Both the position numbers and the translations under genes were made by a program. The notes under the pieces were generated by a model that saw nothing but the letters and a program-made list of their open reading frames with translations, made no database searches and had not been told where the DNA came from. Positions 24,881 to 33,592 of a stretch of DNA of 64,000 nucleotides are shown one piece after another. The DNA is from CAYJCL01 sp964370475 (GTDB lineage Bacteria > Bacillota_I > Bacilli_A > RF39 > UBA660). Numbering within the stretch: position 1 is the stretch's first letter; every line of letters begins with the position of its first letter. The stretch is from the NCBI GenBank assembly GCA_964370475.1, contig CAYJJI010000001.1:1-64000 (forward strand), in the 5' to 3' direction.

Positions 24881-27248
24881 CAACATCATTTCTACTTAAT
24901 ATATAAGCAGGTCTCTTCCTAATGGTACTAAATACTGGAAATAAACCAATAATTAAGTTAAATCCAAATACTAATACAATTGTTATAAATAACATTAAAG
25001 GACTAACTAAAGAAATCATTTCTAGTACTTCAATTGAAGATAAAATATAATACATAATCAATATACCAGGTAAACTAGCTAATATTGATATTGCAAATAT
25101 TTCTCCCATAAACATCTTAAAGATATCTAATCTCTTAACCCCTATTGCTCTATAAATACCAACTTCTTTAACTCTTGACATAAAAGAAGCCCTTACCATA
25201 AAGAATATTTCAACCAAAGATATAACAAGTACTACTACTGAAATCATATATATAATACTCGTCTCACTACTAACTGCAATTTCATAATTATTTTTAGAAA
25301 ATTCATAACTATCCATAGCATTTATATCCATAGATTCATAATAAGCTAAAGTACTATCTTTATCATCAGACATAATAGCTATTGAAGAATAATTATTAAA
25401 TAACTTATTTTTAATAAAATCATCAGATACTAAATTATAGAAAATATCATCACTAGAATAAAAGCCTGAAATAACATATTCAACATCATTAATTATATAT
25501 TTACTACCTACTTTGTATCCGTAACTATATTCTTCCTTCATCATTACTTCATTTAATCCAATAGGAGCACTACCTTTAGTAATTTCAACACTATCACTAA
25601 ATAAACTATAACTAATCATTGAATCAACATAATACTCACCATTAAAGTGATACATATAAGAATACAAATAATCTTTCATTACATATATAGATTTATCTAT
25701 TCCATTAATTACTCCAACAACTGAAATATCTTTATCATAATCATTAGATAACTTAAGACCTATCATATCTTCATAATTAAATATTCCTTGATTAATCATA
25801 TCAATATCTTCTAACAATTCATTGGCATAATATGAATCAATTACTACTTCATAACCATTACTAGGTAATTTACCATATATTAAATCATCTTCATTTAAAT
25901 AATCACTAGCTGCTATTGAAGTATTTAAATAAATATCATACTTAAATTGATCATACTTAGTATTAAGTAATGAAAAATTATATTTAGACTTATTAGGTAC
26001 TAGATATAAAACTCCAGGAGCTTCTTCATAAACTTTAAGATTATCTATTGATAATCTTCCGGTATCAGCAACTAAATAGTTTCTATTTATATCTAAAAAA
26101 GAACTATCATCAACAGTAAATCCTCTATTGAATACTCCAACAGCAAATAAAGTAAACATTGCAGATCCAAAAAAACCTAATAACAATATTTTTTTAAGAA
26201 AAGAATAACCAAATACTTTCTTAAATCCTCCAGTAATAAAATTTAAGAATCTAAATATAGAAGTATACTTCTTTTCTTTAGTTTTAATAACACTATCTAA
26301 ATTAAAATCATACTTATCTATATCACTTTTAGAAGTCTTTTTATAATGATCGTTAACTAATTCTATATTAGTATGTTCATCAATTACTTCCAACCTAGAT
26401 GGACTCTCTATATAAATATTACCATTCTTAACAACTATATTTAAATTAATCTTTTCCTTATCATCTTGATAAACATTAAAAGTATAATTATCTTTCTTAA
26501 TATTCGAAATATTTTTAAAATCTTTTAAATATATTCTATTCTCTATAACATATTCCAAATCTTTAATATCTTTATTCTCATAATCATCAATTACTACTCC
26601 ATCTTTAATTTTAATGATTCTAGTAGCATAAAACTGCGCTAATGATTCTTCATGAGTAACTAATATTACTAACTTATCTTTAGCTATAGCAGAAATAATT
26701 TTCATGATTTCTAAAGAATTTTTACTATCTAAATTCCCTGTTGGTTCATCAGCTAAAATAATATCAGGGTCTTTAACAATAGCTCTAGCAATAGCAACTC
26801 TCTGTCTTTCACCACCTGATAACATTGAACAAGGTCTTTTCTTATAACGAATCATATCAACACGTTCTAAAGCAAATAAAACCCTATCTTCAATTTCTTT
26901 CTTATCCTTAAGACCAATCATCTTAAGAACAATCTCAACATTTTGATATACAGTCATATTATTAACTAATTTATAATCTTGGAATATATAACTAATATGA
27001 TTATTTCTAATTCTATCAACTTTACTCACTATTTTACTACTCATTAATTCATCATTAATTTTAATAGATCCCTTACGTACTTTATCTAAACCACCAATTA
27101 CATTTAAAAGAGTTGTTTTACCACATCCAGAAGGTCCTAATAAAGCAACTAGTCCTTTATTATCAAATTCTAAAGAAGTCCCTTCAATCGCTTTAACTTT
27201 ATTTCTACCACGGTTAAAAGACTTAAATACATTTTCTATCTTTATCAT
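24876..27248 (-). CDS. ABC ATPase-FtsX-type permease fusion (MacB-like), copy 2
   Basis: The product has 790 residues from ATG 27248, behind GGAGG. The N-terminal ATPase (about 1-220) has Walker [13 protein letters not shown], signature [14 protein letters not shown] and Walker [14 protein letters not shown]. After a linker comes one membrane helix (about 355), a large extracellular domain (about 380-650) and three C-terminal helices with the FtsX pattern ([12 protein letters not shown]). MacB-type proteins act on envelope substrates or export peptides rather than small solutes. It follows its partner with a 1-bp gap, so the two probably form a heterodimer. No membrane fusion protein or two-component system is adjacent. 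Confidence 0.9.
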   Translation of the reverse strand: MIKIENVFKSFNRGRNKVKAIEGTSLEFDNKGLVALLGPSGCGKTTLLNVIGGLDKVRKGSIKINDELMSSKIVSKVDRIRNNHISYIFQDYKLVNNMTVYQNVEIVLKMIGLKDKKEIEDRVLFALERVDMIRYKKRPCSMLSGGERQRVAIARAIVKDPDIILADEPTGNLDSKNSLEIMKIISAIAKDKLVILVTHEESLAQFYATRIIKIKDGVVIDDYENKDIKDLEYVIENRIYLKDFKNISNIKKDNYTFNVYQDDKEKINLNIVVKNGNIYIESPSRLEVIDEHTNIELVNDHYKKTSKSDIDKYDFNLDSVIKTKEKKYTSIFRFLNFITGGFKKVFGYSFLKKILLLGFFGSAMFTLFAVGVFNRGFTVDDSSFLDINRNYLVADTGRLSIDNLKVYEEAPGVLYLVPNKSKYNFSLLNTKYDQFKYDIYLNTSIAASDYLNEDDLIYGKLPSNGYEVVIDSYYANELLEDIDMINQGIFNYEDMIGLKLSNDYDKDISVVGVINGIDKSIYVMKDYLYSYMYHFNGEYYVDSMISYSLFSDSVEITKGSAPIGLNEVMMKEEYSYGYKVGSKYIINDVEYVISGFYSSDDIFYNLVSDDFIKNKLFNNYSSIAIMSDDKDSTLAYYESMDINAMDSYEFSKNNYEIAVSSETSIIYMISVVVLVISLVEIFFMVRASFMSRVKEVGIYRAIGVKRLDIFKMFMGEIFAISILASLPGILIMYYILSSIEVLEMISLVSPLMLFITIVLVFGFNLIIGLFPVFSTIRKRPAYILSRNDVE

Positions 27249-27249
27249 C

Positions 27250-29385
27250 TTAAACCTCCTCACCTAATGTAGTAATAATACTTTTCTTAAACAACTTACT
27301 AGCAAATCTAATACTAATTAAATAACTCATCAATATTATTACAATATATAAACCAATGAAATGTGATATATTCAAATACTCAGTAATTATATTAAATAAA
27401 CTAAAATCAATCAAATTAATAACTACCATAAATAATAAATAAGCAATACTAGCTACTATGAACAATTCCCCAATTAATAACTTCTTAGCTACACCCTTAC
27501 TAGCTCCGAGCATTCTTATCGTAGTATAATAAATATTACGAGATTTTAATATTAACTTAATAACAAAATAACAAATAAAGAATAACAATACTATCATTCC
27601 TAGTGTAACTAAATTATTAAACACTTCCATTAAATCATTACCATCATAAGAATATAAAGTATCAACTACTGCAATACTATCATAACCCATACTCTTTAAT
27701 TCATCCTGCACTATATCAATGTTATCTACATTATCTACAAACAAACTTCCTTGATCATACTCACCATTTAAATAATAAAGTAAAACAAGATCATCACTAT
27801 TAATTTTAATTTCACTTTGATAAGTATCTGCTCCAGTTTCTATTTTAAATATTTTAGTAATCTTAAAAGTCTTAGTAATATCTCCATTAGTAATAACCAA
27901 GTTTTTATTTAAACAATTATTACAATAAGAACTAGTAACATAAACTTCACCAACAGGAACATCATCATCTTCTGAAACATAATTATAATTAAAACTATCT
28001 TGATTATCTATCTTTACTTCAAGTCCTTTTGAATCATAAGAAGCAAATAATATAGAAATATCTAATAAAGCACTTTCGCTAGCATAAACATTAGTATCAT
28101 AATAACTATAACTAGGTTCAATTATTTTAATCCCAGAAACAACCAAATCTTCAACTAAACTAGACATATTACTATAAGTAGAAAAACTTTGCCCTATCAA
28201 CAAACTAGGATCAGAAAAATAATAATCAGGTGCTTCTATAATAATCTCACGATCATTACTTGGCATCGATCCATAATCAAGTTCACCATCAAACTCTGAA
28301 ATATTATTCGGAATAGCTGAAAGATATGCCGAATGCTCACTAAATTCCATTTCTAATCCACTATCTAGTAATATATCATTAGGAAATACCCTATCAACAT
28401 AATCTATACTAAGTAAACTATCAAATTCACTATCACTAATAGTAGAACCATCTTCTTTAGTAAACATAACCCTAGTAGGATCTAAATCTCTTAATTGCCA
28501 GTTTTCACCTTTTTGATTAGATAAAACCTCATCTTGTCTATCTAATCCAAATTTACTTAAAATAGCAGTAGTCATAAACAAAAATATAAATAATAACAAC
28601 ACAAACTTAGGAATAATATTAAAAGTATTTCTAAACATTAATCTAACTTTTTCAAAAAAGGTAATAGAATTAACATTAACATCTACTATATTTTTACTCT
28701 CTACTTTCTTAATAACTTTATCTTCTAAAACTTTACCATCATTCATTCTTATCTTACGAGTTGCATATTCTTCCAGTTGCTCATAATTATGAGTAACAAC
28801 AACTACCAAACGGTCTTTAGATATACTATGTAATACACTTAAAACTTCTTTAGCAGATTTACTATCTAAATTACCAGTCGGTTCATCAGCTATAATAATA
28901 GGAGAATTCTTAGCTAAAGCTCTAGCTATTGAAACTCTTTGCTTTTGTCCTCCAGATAATTTAGAAACTTTTATTTTAGCAAATTTAGTTAAATTAACTA
29001 CTTTAATTAATTCGTTAACTTTATCTTTAATATCACTACCTTTATAGCCGTTTAACAATAACGATAATTCTATATTTTCATATACAGTATAAGAAGTAAT
29101 AAGATTAAAATTTTGATAAACATTACCAACATATTTTCTTCGGTAATCTTCATAATCTAATTCACTATAATGACTTGTTTCCAAACCATTTATATACATT
29201 TCTCCTTCTTCATAACTATCAAGTCCACTAATTACATTTAATAAAGTAGATTTACCACTACCAGATTCCCCAGTAATTACTATAAACTCTCCAACGTTAA
29301 ATTCTAAACTTATTTTACTTATCCCACTTGCAACCATTCCTTTGGAAGCATAAAACTTAGATACATTTTTAAGTTTAATCATCAT
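27250..29385 (-). CDS. ABC ATPase-FtsX-type permease fusion (MacB-like), copy 1
   Basis: The product has 711 residues. The ATPase domain has GESGSGKSTLLN, LSGGQKQRVSIARAL and [16 protein letters not shown]. One membrane helix lies near residue 260, an extracellular domain follows (about 285-580), and three terminal helices carry the RMLGASKG motif, equivalent to the EVG/AxGA coupling region. The extracellular part contains a CNNC pair that could form a disulfide. The overall layout equals the downstream copy, and both are bacitracin-export or MacB-like in organisation. The substrate is unknown. It is first in a two-gene operon preceded by AGGAG. Confidence 0.9.
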   Translation of the reverse strand: MMIKLKNVSKFYASKGMVASGISKISLEFNVGEFIVITGESGSGKSTLLNVISGLDSYEEGEMYINGLETSHYSELDYEDYRRKYVGNVYQNFNLITSYTVYENIELSLLLNGYKGSDIKDKVNELIKVVNLTKFAKIKVSKLSGGQKQRVSIARALAKNSPIIIADEPTGNLDSKSAKEVLSVLHSISKDRLVVVVTHNYEQLEEYATRKIRMNDGKVLEDKVIKKVESKNIVDVNVNSITFFEKVRLMFRNTFNIIPKFVLLLFIFLFMTTAILSKFGLDRQDEVLSNQKGENWQLRDLDPTRVMFTKEDGSTISDSEFDSLLSIDYVDRVFPNDILLDSGLEMEFSEHSAYLSAIPNNISEFDGELDYGSMPSNDREIIIEAPDYYFSDPSLLIGQSFSTYSNMSSLVEDLVVSGIKIIEPSYSYYDTNVYASESALLDISILFASYDSKGLEVKIDNQDSFNYNYVSEDDDVPVGEVYVTSSYCNNCLNKNLVITNGDITKTFKITKIFKIETGADTYQSEIKINSDDLVLLYYLNGEYDQGSLFVDNVDNIDIVQDELKSMGYDSIAVVDTLYSYDGNDLMEVFNNLVTLGMIVLLFFICYFVIKLILKSRNIYYTTIRMLGASKGVAKKLLIGELFIVASIAYLLFMVVINLIDFSLFNIITEYLNISHFIGLYIVIILMSYLISIRFASKLFKKSIITTLGEEV

Positions 29386-29445
29386 ATCATCTCCTAGGAT
29401 TATTATAACACAAAAAAAAACTAGTTAAAACTAGTTAATTTCAAA

Positions 29446-29521
29446 TGGTGACCAGTACGGGGTTTGAACCCGTGAATGTATGCGTGAAAGGCATATGTGT
29501 TAACCACTTCACCAACTGGCC
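29446..29521 (-). tRNA. tRNA-Glu (UUC)
   Basis: The cloverleaf has acceptor GGCCAGT/ACTGGTC (one G-U), anticodon loop CTTTCAC and encoded CCA. It is the last of three minus-strand tRNAs. Confidence 0.96.
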
Positions 29522-29527
29522 ACGAAA

Positions 29528-29604
<77 letters not shown>

Positions 29605-29735
29605 ATTCCGTTACAACTATTTAATTTTATCGCATTAGCAATAAAATTGCAAGTCTTTTTTTAAGACTATCTAAATATATCACAATTTTTTTAATAATAC
29701 AAGTAAAATTAAAAATTCCTGATTAAAAATTAAAA

Positions 29736-29811
29736 TGGTGGACTGTCAGGGATTCGAACCCTGGACCCACTGATTAAGAGTCAGTTGCTCTACCAACTGA
29801 GCTAACAGTCC
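29736..29811 (-). tRNA. tRNA-Lys (CUU)
   Basis: Acceptor GGACTGT/ACAGTCC, anticodon loop CTCTTAA, encoded CCA. The 131-bp gap to tRNA-Ile is very AT-rich and holds no gene. A dedicated CUU tRNA for AAG is notable in so AT-rich a genome. Confidence 0.96.
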
Positions 29812-29854
29812 AACGACTAGTTAATTATATCATATATAAATTAAAATTCAATAA

Positions 29855-30946
29855 CTATTTAAAATATCTATATAATTTATTAGTCTCTAAATTTTCACCC
29901 TTTATTCTAGCAAGTTCTGATACTGAAGTAATCTGATACCCCTTCTCCATTAACCCTACCACTATATCTTCAATAGCATTAGCAGTACTCAAATGAATAT
30001 CATGAAGTAATATAATATCACCGTCACTTACATCATCTAAAACATTTTTAACTATTTGAGAAGAATTCTTAACAGCCCAATCTCTAGAATCTATAGACCA
30101 ATTAACAAATATATAATCAGTACTATCTAATAAAGCTTTACTATAGCTACCATAAGTCGGTCTTAATAACGTTAAATCAGTACCACTTATAGCCTTATAT
30201 AACTCATTAGTTTTATTAAGCTCTAAATCCTTATTAGAATTACTAATACGCGTTAAATAAGGATGAGAATAAGTATGATTTCCTATTTCATATCCAGAAG
30301 AATAAACACTCTCAAAAACACTAGGAAACATAGCCATATTAACTCCTAACATAAAGAATGTAGCATCAACATCATACTCGTTTAAAACATCAACTATCAA
30401 AGAAGTATTATTCGTTGGACCATCATCAAAAGTAAGTGCAACAGTCGGCTTTTCTGGATCTAACTTATTTAAATTTAGTTCACTAGATTTATCACGATCA
30501 CATACAAAGACAAAATTTTCATCTACTTCACAAACTAATAAAACATCTATTGTAAAATCAAAATCATGATCAGTAATATTAACCAAAATATTAGAATCAA
30601 CAACGCTAACACTATTTAAATCAACATCTAAAGTTTTATATATATAAGAAGGATACTTATTTTTTAACATTTCTCCAAGAATTACATGATTATCAAAAGT
30701 ATTAAACACTTCCGATATATCCTTATATTCCTCACTATCTTTATTTACAATATAATTAACCTCATCATTATAAGCATTAAAGTACATATCATTAATATCA
30801 TTAATAGTATAAGAATCACTATTAAAAATACCCTCATCAACTACATTATCAGAAGCAATATCATAATCTATCGGAGAATAACAAAAATAAAATAAAAAAG
30901 AAATAAAACAAAAAGAAATCATTAAAATATATAATCTATTATTCAT
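29855..30946 (-). CDS. Membrane-anchored polysaccharide deacetylase (PdaC/PgdA-like)
   Basis: The 363-residue protein has an N-terminal membrane anchor (about 5-24). An extracellular alpha/beta domain (about 45-160) resembles the PdaC-type N-terminal region. The NodB deacetylase domain (about 165-345) has TFDDGP with metal Asp175, HTYSH with metal His224 and His228, LRPTYG, and the terminal LLHDIH motif, so the catalytic set is complete. Such enzymes deacetylate peptidoglycan sugars, giving lysozyme resistance, or act on spore cortex. The substrate is not readable here. It is a single gene between tRNA groups. Confidence 0.9.
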   Translation of the reverse strand: MNNRLYILMISFCFISFLFYFCYSPIDYDIASDNVVDEGIFNSDSYTINDINDMYFNAYNDEVNYIVNKDSEEYKDISEVFNTFDNHVILGEMLKNKYPSYIYKTLDVDLNSVSVVDSNILVNITDHDFDFTIDVLLVCEVDENFVFVCDRDKSSELNLNKLDPEKPTVALTFDDGPTNNTSLIVDVLNEYDVDATFFMLGVNMAMFPSVFESVYSSGYEIGNHTYSHPYLTRISNSNKDLELNKTNELYKAISGTDLTLLRPTYGSYSKALLDSTDYIFVNWSIDSRDWAVKNSSQIVKNVLDDVSDGDIILLHDIHLSTANAIEDIVVGLMEKGYQITSVSELARIKGENLETNKLYRYFK

Positions 30947-31005
30947 ATATCCTCCTATAAAGATTATACTATATAAAAAGAAAATAATAAATATTAAAAA
31001 AATAA

Positions 31006-31034
31006 TTGCAATAAAATTGATAATATGATATTAT
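31006..31034 (+). promoter_or_regulatory. Promoter of the tRNA-CAU/tRNA-Leu unit
   Basis: TTGCAA, 17-bp spacer, TATTAT; the first tRNA begins 18 bp downstream. Confidence 0.7.
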
Positions 31035-31051
31035 TAACAAGTAATGCAAAT

Positions 31052-31128
31052 GGACCTCTAGCTCAGTTGGTTAGAGCATCCGGCTCATAACCGGACGGTC
31101 GTAGGTTCGAGTCCTACGAGGTCCACCA
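31052..31128 (+). tRNA. tRNA with CAU anticodon (elongator Met or Ile2)
   Basis: Acceptor GGACCTC/GAGGTCC, anticodon loop CTCATAA, encoded CCA. The body is close to Firmicute tRNAs of the Ile2 type, in which C34 becomes lysidine, but the sequence alone does not exclude elongator Met. It is not the initiator: the anticodon stem lacks the three G-C pairs of fMet. Confidence 0.9.
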
Positions 31129-31134
31129 TTTGTT

Positions 31135-31219
31135 GCAGGCGTGGCGAAACTGGCAAACGCACTAGACTTAGGATCTAGCGGAGCAATCCTTGGGGGTTCA
31201 AGTCCCTTCGCCTGCACCA
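31135..31219 (+). tRNA. tRNA-Leu (UAG)
   Basis: Acceptor GCAGGCG/CGCCTGC, anticodon loop CTTAGGA, long variable arm and encoded CCA. It is 6 bp after the CAU tRNA and followed by a terminator. Confidence 0.97.
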
Positions 31220-31231
31220 GTTAAGTAAAAT

Positions 31232-31256
31232 AAACAATCACAAGATTGTTTTTTTA
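31232..31256 (+). terminator. tRNA operon terminator
   Basis: AAACAATC-acaa-GATTGTTT is followed by TTTT. Confidence 0.75.
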
Positions 31257-31296
31257 TTTATATTAATATATAATTATTATAGAAAGGAACATATTA

Positions 31297-31695
31297 ATGA
31301 ATCCAATTATAATAATATTTATAATAATATTAGCAATAATGTTTATGACACCTATCATTTTTATCTTCTCAACTAAGACAAGAAACAAAGTGGTATCTAA
31401 CATGATAAAAGGTCAAAAAGAATTACTAAAAAGCTCTAAAGATGATATGAAAGACATATTAACAGAACTAGGAAGTATTTCAGCAGAAGCTCAAAAGAAC
31501 ATCATCGATAAAAATGAAGAAACATTAAAATATAATGCAAACAAAAGTGCTGATATTAATAAATCAGCAGTAGAAACTACAGCAAGAGCATTTAAAAAAG
31601 GGTTTACAGAAGACGAAGATATATTCTGTAAGCACTGCGGTAATAAAATCGATACCGATTCAAAATTTTGCAAAAAATGCGGTAAAGAACAATAA
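31297..31695 (+). CDS. Membrane protein with C-terminal zinc ribbon
   Basis: The 132-residue protein has one N-terminal membrane helix (about 3-25) and a long charged helical region (about 30-105) likely to form a coiled coil. It ends in a zinc ribbon CKHCGNKIDTDSKFCKKCGKEQ (two CxxC pairs 12 residues apart). This is the layout of small membrane proteins with a cytosolic zinc-ribbon tail that act as adaptors. A specific role is not known. It has a good AGAAAGGA site and is a single transcript ending at a strong bidirectional terminator. Confidence 0.75.
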   Translation: MNPIIIIFIIILAIMFMTPIIFIFSTKTRNKVVSNMIKGQKELLKSSKDDMKDILTELGSISAEAQKNIIDKNEETLKYNANKSADINKSAVETTARAFKKGFTEDEDIFCKHCGNKIDTDSKFCKKCGKEQ

Positions 31696-31720
31696 AAAAT
31701 AGTCCTTATGGACTATTTTT
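31695..31720. terminator. Bidirectional terminator between convergent genes
   Basis: AAAAATAGTCC-ttat-GGACTATTTTT is a perfect 11-bp stem between the genes at 31297 and 31713. Confidence 0.8.
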
Positions 31721-32132
31721 CTTGCAAATATTTCAGTAAATCAACTTTAAATTTATCTTTATCAGCATTAGCTTTAGATATCATTATCCCCTTATAAGTA
31801 GTTAACTCAGATCTATGACCTTCAATTAAAATCTCAACAGGACTAATTTTATCTAACATAACGATTTTTTCAGAATCATAAACAGTATAATGAAGTTTAA
31901 CATCACCATGAACTTGACTAAACGTCTTATCACTAGGTAACTTCAACTCATAAGATACAGTACCTAACTTTTTATTTTCAGATACTAATTCTCCTAAAAA
32001 TTCACCATTTCTTAAAGCTGGATAATATTCGAAGTTAATCTTTTTAAAAGCTAACATATTATACTTTTTCAAAGCTCTTTCTAACTTCTTAAATTCATTT
32101 TCGTTAATATAATCTAAAACATAACCTTTCAT
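31713..32132 (-). CDS. Uncharacterised 139-residue protein
   Basis: This soluble protein is Lys/Glu/Asp-rich with alternating beta strands (for example FLGELVSENKKLGTVSYEL and VHGDVKLHYTVYDSEK) and a C-terminal helix. There is no signal peptide, membrane helix or recognised motif. The start follows GGGGG. Two consensus promoters lie upstream (32167-32195 and 32255-32283) with repeated TTTAATGAA elements, so expression may be strong and regulated, which is unusual for an otherwise anonymous gene in this window. Confidence 0.6.
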   Translation of the reverse strand: MKGYVLDYINENEFKKLERALKKYNMLAFKKINFEYYPALRNGEFLGELVSENKKLGTVSYELKLPSDKTFSQVHGDVKLHYTVYDSEKIVMLDKISPVEILIEGHRSELTTYKGIMISKANADKDKFKVDLLKYLQEK

Positions 32133-32151
32133 AATTAAACCCCCTAATATT

Positions 32152-32165
32152 CGTTTAATGAAACG
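32152..32165. promoter_or_regulatory. Candidate operator, inverted repeat
   Basis: CGTTT-aatg-AAACG overlaps the start region just downstream of the proximal -10 box. A related TTTAATGAATCG (minus strand) lies upstream of the -35 box, so two copies flank one promoter. Confidence 0.4.
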
Positions 32166-32166
32166 T

Positions 32167-32195
32167 ATTATAGCATAATAGATATTTTATGTCAA
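32167..32195 (-). promoter_or_regulatory. Consensus promoter for the 31713-32132 gene (proximal)
   Basis: TTGACA, exactly 17 bp, TATAAT on the minus strand; a perfect sigma-A-type match. Confidence 0.8.
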
Positions 32196-32254
32196 ACATT
32201 GTAAACGATTCATTAAATCATTCTTCTTGTATACTCTTATCACCACGTAATATA

Positions 32255-32283
32255 ATTATAGCACAAAAACATTTGTTTGTCAA
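32255..32283 (-). promoter_or_regulatory. Second consensus promoter (distal)
   Basis: TTGACA, 17 bp, TATAAT with a TGn element (TGCTATAAT) on the minus strand, 88 bp upstream of the proximal one and pointing the same way. Confidence 0.75.
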
Positions 32284-32294
32284 ATTCTGTAAAC

Positions 32295-32322
32295 AAAAGG
32301 AAGGTTTTAACCTTCCTTTTTT
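32295..32322. terminator. Terminator at the end of the smr gene
   Basis: AAAAGGAAGG-loop-CCTTCCTTTT is a 10-bp stem that includes the stop codon region of the gene at 32307. It is symmetrical enough to act both ways. Confidence 0.75.
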
Positions 32323-32582
32323 AATTCTACAACAGTTAACCCACTATTAATACCATCATAATAATATTTAATAACATATGGTTTTGATTTTAACAAATCA
32401 TGAGTCATTTTCCTTAAAACGTCCGTTCCTTTACCATGAAGTATCATTACTTTATCCCTTTTCATCATTAAAGATTCCTTCAAAAACTGTTCAACTAGAA
32501 ATTTAGCAATAGCACTAGTTTCAGCATGGATATCAATATATTCACATTTAGCTAAAAAAGGATTATTCGTAATTTTGCACAT
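32307..32582 (-). CDS. Stand-alone Smr-domain protein
   Basis: The 91-residue product is essentially one Smr domain: IDIHAETSAIAKFLVEQFL (usual LDLHGxxxxEA), VMILHGKGTDVLRKM (the HGKGxGxLR nuclease/RNA motif) and SGLTVVELK. Smr domains are nicking or RNA nucleases, often at the C-terminus of MutS2 or as single-domain proteins acting on collided ribosomes. The first motif has Ala where Gly is usual (DIHA for DLHG), which could affect activity. It starts within the last 20 bp of the upstream kinase gene. Confidence 0.85.
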   Translation of the reverse strand: MCKITNNPFLAKCEYIDIHAETSAIAKFLVEQFLKESLMMKRDKVMILHGKGTDVLRKMTHDLLKSKPYVIKYYYDGINSGLTVVELKKEG

Positions 32583-33471
32583 ATAACTTCTCTATTTGAT
32601 CCATACTCGGTATAGATTTTCTAATTCCCAGTTCACTAACAGACAAGCTAGCTGCAATATTCCCATACTTAATAGCTTTTTCAAAATCTCCTCCAGCAGT
32701 TATAACATATGCATAAGCTGCTGCAAATACATCCCCTGCTCCATTAGTATCAACAACAGCAGTCTTAATGGCTGGTGAAATCTTTATTTCACCATCAACA
32801 GAATATAAAGCTCCATGTTCACCAAGTGTAATAACTATTTGAGCATGTTGTACTTTAGCTTTAAATTTATAATATAAAGTAGCTAAAGTAGACATATTAT
32901 TAAAATCAACTTTGGCTCCAGAAATTTTTTCAGCTACTGATAAAGGACAAATAACATGCTTCATAAACTTAATTAAATCTAAAACTTCACTAGTAGCAAA
33001 CTTTGGTCTTAACAAAGTTAAAGCTTTAGGAAATCTAGATATAGCACTCTTAGTAGCATAGCAATCATATCCATCACTAACTATTAAATCTGGATTAAAA
33101 TCATAATCATATTTTTTTAACTTAGAAAATTCATCAGCCAAAGCTATAGTAGTAGCTTCTCCATTAGATTTATTTATTAAATTAACATTTAACATCGTAT
33201 CTTTTTCAAAAGACATTTCAATAAATCTAACATCTATTTTAACTTCACTAAATTCACCTTTTATTCGGTTTCCATTAACATCATTACCAACAACACCAGC
33301 AAATGTAGTATCAACACCCCATTTAGCTAAAGAATAAGCAATATTAGCAGCTGTTCCACCACCACATCCATTTTTATTGTCAAACCAAAGGTTAGCTCCT
33401 TCCTTTATAAATTCATCCATAAGAATGTTATTATCATACGAAGCATTACCTATACATAACGTCTTTATCAT
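32563..33471 (-). CDS. PfkB-family sugar/nucleoside kinase
   Basis: This 302-residue cytoplasmic kinase has the N-terminal substrate motif GCGGGTAANIAYSLAKWG and the C-terminal signature DTNGAGDVFAAAYAY, with the anion hole and catalytic Asp (DTNGAGD for the usual DTTGAGD). The substrate cannot be read from sequence; ribokinase-like, nucleoside or fructose-phosphate kinases are all possible. It is co-transcribed with the overlapping smr gene. AGGTGATTAAATG is the start site. Confidence 0.88.
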   Translation of the reverse strand: MIKTLCIGNASYDNNILMDEFIKEGANLWFDNKNGCGGGTAANIAYSLAKWGVDTTFAGVVGNDVNGNRIKGEFSEVKIDVRFIEMSFEKDTMLNVNLINKSNGEATTIALADEFSKLKKYDYDFNPDLIVSDGYDCYATKSAISRFPKALTLLRPKFATSEVLDLIKFMKHVICPLSVAEKISGAKVDFNNMSTLATLYYKFKAKVQHAQIVITLGEHGALYSVDGEIKISPAIKTAVVDTNGAGDVFAAAYAYVITAGGDFEKAIKYGNIAASLSVSELGIRKSIPSMDQIEKLYVQNYE

Positions 33472-33566
33472 TTAATCACCTTTTACTCTATTCCAATTAT
33501 AATATAAATTTTAAATTCAATCAATAAAAATCTAAATTAAGATATAATCATAACTTAATTAAAATA

Positions 33567-33592
33567 AAAATTCATGTTTTTCAACATGAATT
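33567..33592 (-). terminator. Terminator of the 33591 gene
   Basis: TTCATGTT-tttc-AACATGAA is followed by TTTTTA on the minus strand. Confidence 0.7.

Noticed and set aside
32190..32254. Short GTG-initiated frame between the two tandem promoters
   Set aside because: It has under 20 codons, sits across the proximal -35 box and has no convincing RBS spacing.
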